Shown here: positions 55,834 through 64,000 of the stretch, piece by piece
Position numbering within the stretch: the stretch's first letter is position 1
Layout of the letters: each line of letters begins with the position of its first letter
Assembly (NCBI RefSeq): GCF_036345015.1
Contig: NZ_CP084098.1
Coordinates: 2,059,326 to 2,123,325 of the forward strand
Length of the DNA stretch: 64,000 bases
DNA from: Cyanobacterium sp. Dongsha4
Lineage (GTDB): Bacteria; Cyanobacteriota; Cyanobacteriia; Cyanobacteriales; Cyanobacteriaceae
Direction of reading: 5' to 3'
Position numbers and translations under genes: made by a program
Notes under the pieces: model-generated
Databases searched by the model: none
What the model was told of the DNA's origin: nothing
The model's input: the letters and a program-made list of their open reading frames with translations, nothing else

Positions 55834-56704
55834 AGACTTCGCGTAATTATCCCTAATAAAACTGCGAGTACGACGCACCATATATTTACTCATTAATTGT
55901 TGCCAATCCTCCGAATATTCGCTGTATTCAAAGGCTTTTAAGCTACGAAGGCTAATATCTGGATGTTGAACCGCAAAATTAGTGTTTCTTAATAATTCTT
56001 CTGGTCTTATACCTAAATCTTCATCTTCTCCCACAAATAACCTTAATTGTGCCGATAAATCAAGGTAAGTTTTATTGTAGGGAGTAGCGGTTAATAAAAT
56101 ACAACGACTGCCACTTTGTTCAATGTAATCTTTAATAGCCGCATATCTTTTCCCTTCTCGATTACGCAAATTATGACTTTCATCAATTAATACTAATCTA
56201 AATCTTGCAGGTACATTTTCTAATTCTTTCTCTACCATACTGATAGACAAAATTTTTGCTCTTAAACCATAAGTATCTCGGTAATTTTCCCACATGGTGA
56301 CAAGGTTTTTCGGACAGATAATCAAGGTACTAAAGCCAAAATCTTCTTCTAATACCCGTGCGATGGCAGTGCCTACCATAGTTTTACCTAAGCCTACCAC
56401 ATCCCCAATAATGACTCCCCCTCGGCGATTAACATGATGACAGGCGATTTTTACAGAGGCTTCCTGAAAATCAAATAGTTTAAATTCCGAGGGAATAGCG
56501 TATTGACTTAAACCATCCCTTGCTTCGGTGGAAAGATGATAAGCCATTTTCAGATAAATATAATAGGGAGGAATTAACTTTTCCGTTGCCCAACTTTCAT
56601 CAATAATATCTGCTAACTCTTGACTAATATCAATACAAAAGCGATCCTTCCAACGATCATTAAACCATTCCTGTAACTTATTAGTGGCATCATGATCTAA
56701 GACA

Positions 56705-57235
56705 TCAATATTTAATTCTCCCTGATTTTTTAGCCCCGAAAATAGTGAGATTACTACTGCCTAAATAACCGATTATGGGTTGATCTCTGTCATTTTTATA
56801 AATCAGATAAAGTTTTGCGTGGAGAGGATAACGTAAATGTAGTTTAATTTTGACCTTACTGTTAAGAAGTTGTTGTCGTAATTGTTGTAAACCTTTTTCA
56901 TCGACACTGGTAGGAATCCCCGTCATTAACTGTTGACGAAATTCACGGGCTACGATCGCTTTTAAATTAGGTATTTGTCCTTGAGATATACTATCATTAC
57001 TGTTGAGAATTTTTAATTCTTCATAAAGTTGAGTTGAGGGTAATTTTTGCATCCCAATCAATACCCGACACTGTTGATTATCTTCTCCAGAAAAACTTTC
57101 TATTTCATTAGCAATTAATCGCCATCCCCTCAAATTAAAATAACCGACACAAAAATCTGCACCATAAGCTGAATCAATGCTATATTTTAGACCTTCTAAT
57201 AAGACTCGATCGATATTATCAAATATTCTGGGCAT
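56705..57235 (-). pseudogene. N-terminal PLD nuclease part of the broken PLD-SNF2 gene
   Basis: The frame gives 176 residues with the phospholipase-D nuclease motif PLHAKLYLI (H139, K141) and GSSN (159-162). After SNLT the frame is lost: the reading ends at GRIKY, while the +1 frame continues FSGLKNQGELNIDVLD into the helicase. One extra base around 56735-56745 explains this. Such PLD-SNF2 fusions act as nuclease-translocases beside DNA methyltransferases in defence loci. Confidence 0.83.
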
Positions 57236-57261
57236 AAAATTTACTTCAAATTTCTGATGTT

Positions 57262-57418
57262 GGCGTTACTGAATTAGGGTATGACTGGCAGATAAGGCGA
57301 TCGCATCTGGGATGGTAATATCTTGAAATTTTAGGTAGTGAATTAATAACGAAGCCGAACACGAAGTGCCTCTGCGCGATCGCATCTTTCCTTTCTCACA
57401 CCTTAACTCAACAACGCC
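57262..57418. mobile_element. MITE-like element with 23-bp terminal inverted repeats
   Basis: The ends at 57262-57284 and 57396-57418 are inverted copies (5 differences in 23 bases), starting GGCGTT and ending GTATGA/GTGTGA. The inside has no ORF and contains two HIP1-related GCGATCGC sites. A related single end is at 46355-46377. It probably descends from an insertion sequence and is moved by a transposase in trans. A target repeat was not seen clearly. Confidence 0.6.
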
Positions 57419-57427
57419 GAACTTTGA

Positions 57428-60400
57428 TTAGGGGTTAAGTAAAACTTGCCCCTCGATTAATTTTTCTGCCGCACCTAACAACTCTTCTTCAAGATAAGGT
57501 TTAGTAAAATAGGCTTTTGCCCCTAAATCAGCCGCAATTTTACGATGTTTTTCCGCTCCCCTAGATGTTACCATTGCCACAGGTAACTTGGAAAGATTCT
57601 CATCCTGTTGCATTTTCGCCAATAATTCTAAACCATTCATTCTCGGCATTTCAATATCACACAGTAACAAGTCACAGGGCAAACCATTAGATATTTGTTC
57701 CCATGCGTCTTGCCCATCTCTAGCTTGTTCTACCTGATAACCTGCTTTTTTAAAGGTCATAGATAACATTTCTCGCACCACTACGGAATCATCAATAATT
57801 AACACCATACGGGCAGATTTACCTTTTGCTTTTCCTTTAGGAACAAACCCAGAAGATTTAACTTGAGAATCAGTAGCTTTATTAACTTTAACTTTAGGCA
57901 CTCTGCGACTTCCTGCTAATAAAACTTCTCCTTTAATCATTCTTTCCGCAGAATCTAATAAATCTTTTTCCACATAAGGTTTAATTAAATAAGCGGAAGC
58001 CCCTAAATCCGCCGCAATACGTTGATGTTTTTCTGCACCCCTAGAAGACAAAATGGCAACGGGGATGTTTTCTAAAGATTCATCTTCTTGCATATGTTGC
58101 AGAAGTTCTAAACCGTTCATTCTCGGCATTTCAATATCACAGAAAACAAGGTCACAGGGAAGACCCGATCGCAATTTTTGCCATGCTTCTTGTCCGTCTC
58201 TAGCTTGTTCTACCCGATACCCCGATTTACTGAAACTGATAGATAACATTTCTCTAACCGTAATCGAGTCATCTACAATTAATACTAATGGTTGAGTATT
58301 AACAGGAACATCATACATGGTTTCATGGCTACTAACCACATCGGGGAGATTTTGGGGCAAGTCAAGGCTTAAATTACCATTAGCAATCTCAATTAACTCG
58401 ATCACATCACCAATGGGCATAACAATACCATCACTGCGCACCGTTGCCCCAGCAATTCCTTTGGGTTTTGGTAAAGGTCCTGATATTTGTTTAATCACTA
58501 TTTCTTCCTGTCCTAAAACCTGATCCACTTGAATCGCTAAAAGATTGTTACCCCCCCTGAGAATAATAATGGGTATAGTTTCATCTTCATTGTTACTTGT
58601 ATAAATAATACTTCTAGTAATCTGGCGATTATATCTTAAAAGAGTGCTTAAAGGACGGAAAGGTAATAAATTATTTTTCCAGAGAATACATTTTTGACCT
58701 TGAGCATTAATTTTTATTTCACTGGATGTAAAGTCTTTCGTATCTTCGATCGCATCCATAGGGAAAGCAATACGAGTATTATCATTAAGACAACAAAGAG
58801 CTTTACCAACAGTAACCGTTAAAGGTAAACGAATAGTAAAGGTTGTACCCTGACCCACAACAGAATCAATACTGACAATTCCTCTAATTTCATTTAACTT
58901 ACTGCGTACAATATCTAAACCAACTCCTCTTCCTGCGTGGCTATCGGCTTTTTCCTTGGTGGTAAATCCAGCGTGGAAAAGAAAATCATATACCTCTTGA
59001 GGTTTTAAATTTTGTGCTTGTGCAGGAGTGATTAATTTATTTTGAATCGCTTTTTTCTTAATTTTTTGAGGATCGATTCCTCCACCATCATCAGAGACAG
59101 AAATAACCGTTTGTTGACCTTGTAAGAATGCCCTAACGGTGATTGTACCCACGGGTGGTTTACCCATTTCTTCCCTTTCTTCAGGTAATTCTATACCATG
59201 AGTAACAGAGTTTTTCGTAATTTGTAAAAGAGGATCCCAAATGTGTTCAAGGATCATTTTATCGATTAAAACATCTCTTCCTTCTAACTTCAGTTGTACC
59301 TGTTTGTTATAACCTTCTGCTATTTTACGAATTGGTAAAGGAAGGCGATCAGCATTTTGGGCAAAAGGAACCATGCGAGATTTATTAATTCCTTCTTGCA
59401 GTTGAGTTGTAACTTCCCTCAAGTTTCTACCTAACTGATCCGTTTCATCCACTAGGAATTGAATATCAGAGGCGGATTCCCTTACCTTAACAATTAGCTC
59501 AATAATCTCTTGAGATAGTAAATGAAAACCAGTGAAGCGATCGAGTTCTAGTTCATCTAATTCAGGAGTTTCTAATTTAGAAGTGTTCGTCTTACCGCCA
59601 CCACTGATATAAGTTGATCTCCCTTCAGTTCTTGCTAACTGTGCTTTTACAGTTTCCTGATTCTTACGACGACTGTTCATCAAAGCTCCTTCTAACAAAC
59701 TACGCTCGTACAAATCCTGCATTCTCGCACTAACATCACTTAAATTTTGTACCTGATACAATAAATTATCGAGAAACTGTCTTAATTTTTCTTGGTCTTC
59801 CTCCAAACGATTTCGCCTTACAACCATCTCCCCAATCAAGTTATTGAGGTTGTCTAACTGTTTTACTGGTACTCGCATACTTTGTTCAAAAACCTTCGTC
59901 TGAGAACTAGCTTTAGTTTGAGCTTGACGGGGAGTACGATTTTTAGGAGATTTTCCTCTTTCTTTCTCTGCTTGTGCCAATAACTGGTCTAAATCACTAA
60001 AAGGGGATTGTTGGACTTGTTTGGCCTGTACTCCTCCTGCATTAACACTATTATCGACAGTTCCAAACTCCGCTTCGGGTAAATCTTCAATAATATTACT
60101 TAATTGTTGCCAGTTAACTTCTTCTAAGTGGTGAGGCACAGAATTAACTAAACGTTCTAATTCACTTTGTTGATCATAATAGTTGATTTTATTGTTATCT
60201 AAAATTAATTCTAAATCCTGCCAAGGGTCACTTTCTAACCAAGATAAATTGGGTGATAAAACATTATTTAATTCAGAAAACTCATCATAAAAAATGATCC
60301 TAATTTCCGAAGATTTAACGGGCTGTAGAATTTGAAATGTGTTTTCACTGCCCATACTAGGAAAATCATCTTCTATTTCTAAATCATCTAAGCTGTTAAT

Positions 60401-61477
60401 GATATTTTCTAATTCTTCTTCTGGGTCATCTATGATAACTGTGCTTCTTTCTGTTTCTGTAAACAATTCATCTAAATCATCTATGTCAAGATTATCCTGA
60501 CTAATGGTTACTTTATAATCTTCTTGCTCTACTTCGGAAGAGCTATCTTCTCCCACCAAGTCTGATAAATCATCTACAAACGAATCATATTCGGAATCGT
60601 CACTATCCTCGATGGGAAAAATCGGATCTTCCTCATCATCTAGTCCTAAAGACTCCCATTCTAAAGAATCTTGCTCTTCAAATTCTTCTTGTTGTGGCGA
60701 AGACCATTGGTCTATACTAACATTCTCGTCTTCGTCTTCAAATAAACTGGTAAAAGCATCTACTTCTTCGGAAGAATCATGATTAGTGGTAAAAGCTGTA
60801 TCATGAAGAAAAACAGAGCTAATTTGAGGATTATCATCAGCAAAGGAATCGTCTTCAAACCAGTCTTCTAGTAAATTGTCGTCCTCCCCTAAATCTTCAA
60901 TTCCTTCAAAAATATCTAAATCTTCTTCGTTATCATTATGTTCTGAATGATTATTATTTTCTTCTTCTGAGTTATGGGAAACATCAAATAATGTTTCATA
61001 CCACAAATCTTTATCTAATGTACCTTTAGTGACTTCTTGAGATGATGTAGCCGCCGCTTGTGCCTCTATTTCTTCCATGGAGGGAATTTCATCCGCAAAA
61101 ACCGTTTCCACATCCATCAATCTTGCTTTTGCTTGGGGTGCTAAGTCTTGTAATTCATCACTGACACAAATAGCATTGATTTCTTGTTGAAGGAGAAGCT
61201 CTCCTGCATTTTTTATTTCTTTAATAATTAATTTGGTGGTAGAACTATAATCATTGTCTGGTCGAGAGATGGCGATTTTCGCTGTTTCCATGATTTCTAC
61301 CCAGCCGAACAAATTTTGTTTTTTTCCCTGAGTTGATAGGTAGTCGCAATGATTTTTCAAGATTTCTCGATTACGACTATTATCCCCTTGTTTTAGTATT
61401 TTTAACATTTCTCCTAAGCGTAGGAGAGTTTGCTTATATAATTTTTGGGCTTGGTGGGCTTGTTCACTATTAATCAT
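57428..61477 (-). CDS. CheA-type hybrid histidine kinase with two receiver domains
   Basis: The 1349-residue protein has a helical N-terminus (1-115), a very acidic linker (about 150-480), the CheA dimerisation helices (LIGEMVVRRNRL near 549), the ATPase domain (NSVTHGIE, DDGGGID near 797, GRGVGLDIV), a CheW-like domain (about 930-1050) and two receiver domains (about 1064-1185 and 1223-1345) with IVDDS and IIDDS acid pockets. No HxxKG phosphotransfer motif is seen in the N-terminus. It resembles the kinases of cyanobacterial phototaxis and type IV pilus systems (PilL/PixL-like). No cheW, cheY or MCP gene is nearby. Confidence 0.9.
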   Translation of the reverse strand: MINSEQAHQAQKLYKQTLLRLGEMLKILKQGDNSRNREILKNHCDYLSTQGKKQNLFGWVEIMETAKIAISRPDNDYSSTTKLIIKEIKNAGELLLQQEINAICVSDELQDLAPQAKARLMDVETVFADEIPSMEEIEAQAAATSSQEVTKGTLDKDLWYETLFDVSHNSEEENNNHSEHNDNEEDLDIFEGIEDLGEDDNLLEDWFEDDSFADDNPQISSVFLHDTAFTTNHDSSEEVDAFTSLFEDEDENVSIDQWSSPQQEEFEEQDSLEWESLGLDDEEDPIFPIEDSDDSEYDSFVDDLSDLVGEDSSSEVEQEDYKVTISQDNLDIDDLDELFTETERSTVIIDDPEEELENIINSLDDLEIEDDFPSMGSENTFQILQPVKSSEIRIIFYDEFSELNNVLSPNLSWLESDPWQDLELILDNNKINYYDQQSELERLVNSVPHHLEEVNWQQLSNIIEDLPEAEFGTVDNSVNAGGVQAKQVQQSPFSDLDQLLAQAEKERGKSPKNRTPRQAQTKASSQTKVFEQSMRVPVKQLDNLNNLIGEMVVRRNRLEEDQEKLRQFLDNLLYQVQNLSDVSARMQDLYERSLLEGALMNSRRKNQETVKAQLARTEGRSTYISGGGKTNTSKLETPELDELELDRFTGFHLLSQEIIELIVKVRESASDIQFLVDETDQLGRNLREVTTQLQEGINKSRMVPFAQNADRLPLPIRKIAEGYNKQVQLKLEGRDVLIDKMILEHIWDPLLQITKNSVTHGIELPEEREEMGKPPVGTITVRAFLQGQQTVISVSDDGGGIDPQKIKKKAIQNKLITPAQAQNLKPQEVYDFLFHAGFTTKEKADSHAGRGVGLDIVRSKLNEIRGIVSIDSVVGQGTTFTIRLPLTVTVGKALCCLNDNTRIAFPMDAIEDTKDFTSSEIKINAQGQKCILWKNNLLPFRPLSTLLRYNRQITRSIIYTSNNEDETIPIIILRGGNNLLAIQVDQVLGQEEIVIKQISGPLPKPKGIAGATVRSDGIVMPIGDVIELIEIANGNLSLDLPQNLPDVVSSHETMYDVPVNTQPLVLIVDDSITVREMLSISFSKSGYRVEQARDGQEAWQKLRSGLPCDLVFCDIEMPRMNGLELLQHMQEDESLENIPVAILSSRGAEKHQRIAADLGASAYLIKPYVEKDLLDSAERMIKGEVLLAGSRRVPKVKVNKATDSQVKSSGFVPKGKAKGKSARMVLIIDDSVVVREMLSMTFKKAGYQVEQARDGQDAWEQISNGLPCDLLLCDIEMPRMNGLELLAKMQQDENLSKLPVAMVTSRGAEKHRKIAADLGAKAYFTKPYLEEELLGAAEKLIEGQVLLNP

Positions 61478-61730
61478 AGACCTGCTCTAATTTTCAACTC
61501 TCAAACTCAAGATTTTATATTGGTATTAAGGGCGATCGACCCATGACAAAATATCTACCACTGAGACTGTAATGTTATGACCTTGTCATTAAGTTTTTTT
61601 CAGTATAACTCAATGATAACTTTTTCTTTCTATTTGTCGAAATTTACTATTTCAATCATCTTCAGTTTTTGACATAACGTGATTGGAATTACCCAACACC
61701 ACTTCGTGAAAGTAGTTTTAATTGTTTCAA

Positions 61731-61937
61731 TCAGTTAATTTTCAAGGCATTGACGGGGACATCATCCCAAGATTCTACGGTTATTAAACTAACTTCCCAC
61801 CCCTGTTGCTTTTGCTGAGGTGTTAACTTTGCCAACCAATCAGCATGACATTCCTGTGCGACTTCTTGATTTGTTGTAGCGATACAGGCTTGAAGAATTC
61901 CACATCCATCTTTTTGTTGATTTACCCAAATAGTCAT
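61731..61937 (-). CDS. Small conserved-looking protein of unknown function
   Basis: The 68-residue protein has three cysteines (CGILQAC, QECHADW) and a WLAKLTPQQKQQGWEV segment. An AAAGG ribosome site precedes the ATG. It could bind metal, but no family is recognised. It lies on the same strand upstream of the CheA-type kinase. Confidence 0.6.
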   Translation of the reverse strand: MTIWVNQQKDGCGILQACIATTNQEVAQECHADWLAKLTPQQKQQGWEVSLITVESWDDVPVNALKIN

Positions 61938-62289
61938 GACCTTTAAAAATACATAATTAATTACTTAACAATATAGTTTACATCTTACCTAAGTTCGGAG
62001 TTCAGAGAGTTGGTTTTTGGTCGTGAACGGAGTTAAGATAAAAAAGAAGTTTCTTCCTAATACCCCAACACCTTAAGGTTTGAATATATTTAACCCCTAC
62101 TATCTGCTACCGTCAAATCTCTCCAAATAGGATATTCTTTACTTATATATCGAAATGAGGTAAATCTTGAGAAAGTAAGAAGTCTTTTGACTATGTATTG
62201 GAAGTTACATATATAAAATTTAGATTTGAGTTATCCTTATCTATATAACCTCTTTTTACTCACTCTTTATCTTTAGTGAAGGAACAGTT
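61938..62289. repeat. Intergenic region with dispersed repeats
   Basis: From about 61990 to 62095 it contains GTTCGGAGTTCAGAGAG, AAAAAAGAAGTTTCTTCC and TACCCCAACACCTTAAGG, like 190-262 and 11570-11700. The rest is AT-rich with no gene; the promoter of the next small gene is expected close to its end. Confidence 0.5.
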
Positions 62290-62472
62290 ATGATTTCATC
62301 GACTATAGCGAATAATCTACCTCAAGACCAAGAAATTTGGAACAGTTTACAAAAAGCCATTGCTAAAAGCTCTGGTTTTCAAAGATGGCAAAAAGAAAAC
62401 AAGTTTAATGGCACTGTGGAAGAACAAGTCACTCAGTATTTACGTTCTACTTTAGAAACACTAGCTTATTAA
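62290..62472 (+). CDS. Small protein of unknown function
   Basis: The 60-residue protein (SSGFQRWQKENKF, VEEQVTQYLRSTLETLAY) is helical and hydrophilic. AAGGAAC six bases before the ATG supports translation. I believe similar short proteins occur in cyanobacteria but cannot name a family. Confidence 0.62.
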   Translation: MISSTIANNLPQDQEIWNSLQKAIAKSSGFQRWQKENKFNGTVEEQVTQYLRSTLETLAY

Positions 62473-62535
62473 CATTTACTGCATCTAAGGAATATTTTAA
62501 GAATGTTGGTGAGCAGGGGCTTTTATTTGCAAATA

Positions 62536-63297
62536 TCACTTATTTTTAACTTCTAATGGAGGGAGTCCTATTCCCTCCCACGTTTTCCAGAATGACTGGG
62601 GTGCAATAAAGTACCAAGCGACACCGATAGTAATTGTAAGGGTAGCAACGGCCAAAAATCCTGATTTGACAATGCTAAAAATGCTGTCTTCTGACCCTAC
62701 TTTTCTTGAGTTTGAGTTTTTTGTGTTGTTTGTTTTGCCTGATGAAGAACTAATTCCCCTTAATTTGGATGTTTTTGGGAAGTTGTGGGAAGATACTTGA
62801 TTGTTTTGATGATAGGATAAATTTTCCATTACATCTTGAACTGCTTGAGGTGTTTCATCTGCACGAATCCACTGTTTCAACTGAGCTGAACTGATAATTG
62901 CTAAGTTTGTTTGTCCAATTTGATTTAATTCTCGCTTCAAATTACCATCGTTGCTAACAAAAATAATTATTTGTCCAGAATGTCTTAAAGCTAAATCATA
63001 TACTGATTCTGCGATCGCAATTGATAAACGAGCTTTTTTACTAATACTTTCTCCATCTTTGGCACTTAAAGCAGGATGGGATGACATAGTCGAAGTTATC
63101 TGCCAACCGCTATCAGGGAAAAAACGACTAAATTCCCTTGCGATTTTCTCATCTTTGGGAGTGATTGCTCTTTGAGTTAAAAAATTTAATTCCTGTAAAA
63201 CAACTTCAGGTAAATAACACTCACCCTTGTCACTAAACTCAGTCCAATCACGGGTACATCCTGATAATATTGTGGTTAGTTCAAAAACAAGTATCAT
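62536..63297 (-). CDS. PIN-like domain protein with C-terminal membrane helix
   Basis: The 253-residue protein has a PIN-like N-terminal domain (1-150): LPEVVLQELNFL, ARLSIAIAESVYDLAL and FVSNDGNLKREL. The usual first Asp of PIN nucleases is replaced by Glu6 (LVFELTTIL). A Ser/Asn-rich linker follows and one membrane helix (about 215-235) ends the protein. If active it would be a membrane-tethered RNase. It is divergent from hisB and has no antitoxin neighbour. Confidence 0.72.
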   Translation of the reverse strand: MILVFELTTILSGCTRDWTEFSDKGECYLPEVVLQELNFLTQRAITPKDEKIAREFSRFFPDSGWQITSTMSSHPALSAKDGESISKKARLSIAIAESVYDLALRHSGQIIIFVSNDGNLKRELNQIGQTNLAIISSAQLKQWIRADETPQAVQDVMENLSYHQNNQVSSHNFPKTSKLRGISSSSGKTNNTKNSNSRKVGSEDSIFSIVKSGFLAVATLTITIGVAWYFIAPQSFWKTWEGIGLPPLEVKNK

Positions 63298-63354
63298 AGA
63301 TAAATATATATTTAATAGCTTTATTTTTTATTAATAAATCCTATTCACTAACTA

Positions 63355-63996
63355 ATGTCTATTTCTACTATACCCACTCAGGATAATTTACAAGTCGTCA
63401 ATCCTTATGAACGTACAGCTTCCGTTAGTCGTACCACAAAGGAAACTGATATTAATGTCACCGTAAATCTTGATGGTACGGGAAAATGTAATGTTAATAC
63501 GGGTATTCCTTTCCTTGATCATATGCTACACCAACTTTGTTCCCATGGGCTTCTTGATTTAGATATTCAGGCTACTGGAGACATTGAAATTGATGATCAT
63601 CATACTAATGAAGATGTTGGTATTACTTTAGGACAAGCCATGGCCCTTGCCGTAGGAAATCGTAAAGGAATCAATCGTTTCGGTCATTTTATTGCCCCTT
63701 TAGATGAATCTTTGATTCAAGTGGCTCTTGATTTTTCTGGTCGTCCTCACTTAAGCTACGGGTTAGATATTCCTACTCAAAGAGTTGGTAACTATGATAC
63801 TCAATTAGTAAGGGAATTTTTCGTTGCTTTGGTCAATCATAGTCAGATAACTCTACACATTCGCCAACTAGATGGTATTAATTCTCATCATATAATTGAA
63901 GCAACCTTTAAGGCTTTTGCCCGTGCCATGCGTATGGCTTTAGAGATTGATCCCCGTCGCATTCACGAAATACCTAGTTCTAAAGGGGTTTTATAA
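63355..63996 (+). CDS. hisB: Imidazoleglycerol-phosphate dehydratase
   Basis: The 213-residue enzyme of histidine synthesis has the HisB metal motifs [23 protein letters not shown] and [16 protein letters not shown]. It is the monofunctional form without phosphatase domain. The gene is complete; the stop is four bases before the window end. Confidence 0.96.
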   Translation: MSISTIPTQDNLQVVNPYERTASVSRTTKETDINVTVNLDGTGKCNVNTGIPFLDHMLHQLCSHGLLDLDIQATGDIEIDDHHTNEDVGITLGQAMALAVGNRKGINRFGHFIAPLDESLIQVALDFSGRPHLSYGLDIPTQRVGNYDTQLVREFFVALVNHSQITLHIRQLDGINSHHIIEATFKAFARAMRMALEIDPRRIHEIPSSKGVL

Positions 63997-64000
63997 CAAT

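Larger units (their letters stand above)
54758..56735 (-). pseudogene. SNF2-type helicase core, middle part of the broken PLD-SNF2 gene
   Basis: The main part (596 residues from ATG 56547) has motif I DVVGLGKTMVG (50-60), motif II DESH (122-125), LLTATPYNKTY (motif III) and motif V TDVLSEGQNLQD. It ends at a TAA made by the IS junction. Before the ATG the same frame is open for about 60 codons (GELNIDVLDHDATNKLQEW and on), which links it to the PLD part. Two palindromic repeat copies are in frame. The protein lacks motif VI, so it should be inactive as an ATPase motor. Confidence 0.87.

Noticed and set aside
46511-57425. Assignment of the island as DISARM or BREX
   Set aside because: DrmA, DrmB, PglZ and BrxC are absent; only methyltransferase, SNF2 and PLD parts agree, which is not enough for either name.

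Overview
The window is a piece of a cyanobacterial chromosome. The evidence is the frequent HIP1 octamer GCGATCGC, the AT-rich coding style, and genes typical of the phylum: a CyanoP-type PsbP homologue, a GUN4-domain protein, a DesC desaturase, a CruG-like glycosyltransferase, single-RRM Rbp proteins and the asd-dapA-rnj gene order. It looks like a unicellular cyanobacterium of the Cyanobacterium/Geminocystis kind, but the genus is a guess. Almost all intergenic spacers carry short dispersed repeats built from heptamer-like tandem units.

Region 1 (1-7014, minus strand). Five heterodisulfide-reductase-like genes read hdrC-hdrB-hdrA-hdrC-hdrB. This is the gene order of the bacterial sHdr sulfur-oxidation complex, but without the hyp gene and without a lipoate-binding protein nearby. 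gltD (small subunit of glutamate synthase) lies upstream on the same strand. Region 2 (7015-23090) holds a signal-peptide-bearing GUN4 protein, an orphan efflux adaptor lipoprotein, a Deg/HtrA protease, a CHASE2 adenylate cyclase, an aldo/keto reductase, a Ser/Thr kinase, desC, a GlcE-like flavoprotein, a membrane-anchored transglutaminase-like protein, bioD and prs. Region 3 (23091-45840) is mostly housekeeping: asd, dapA, rnj, a dppC-like permease, a glycosyltransferase, queA, hisS, a lone dndE, mgtE, cyanoP, pyrE, a tRNA with a CAU anticodon that looks like tRNA-Ile2, a CNNM/CorC protein, two RRM proteins, msrA, a UvrD-like helicase and rpsN. A decayed ORF lies between prs and asd.

Region 4 (46322-57425, minus strand) is a defence and addiction island. 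Its ends are a PLD-nuclease/SNF2-helicase fusion, broken by a frameshift and by an IS982-family element with a 6-bp target duplication, and a 1192-residue Eco57I-like DNA methyltransferase. Between them are VapBC, Phd/MazF-like and MntA/HepT-type modules; hepT is truncated exactly where the methyltransferase begins. From phd to the methyltransferase every gene overlaps the next. Another antitoxin/MazF pair follows and is flanked by a 121-bp direct repeat of the methyltransferase 3' end. The methyltransferase and helicase genes contain six in-frame copies of a palindromic G/C-rich repeat (peptide signature P-L-x-K-G) that also occurs in spacers around the hdr genes.

Region 5 (57428-63996) has a very large CheA-type hybrid kinase with two tandem receiver domains, two small unknown proteins, a PIN-like protein with a C-terminal membrane anchor, and hisB at the right edge.
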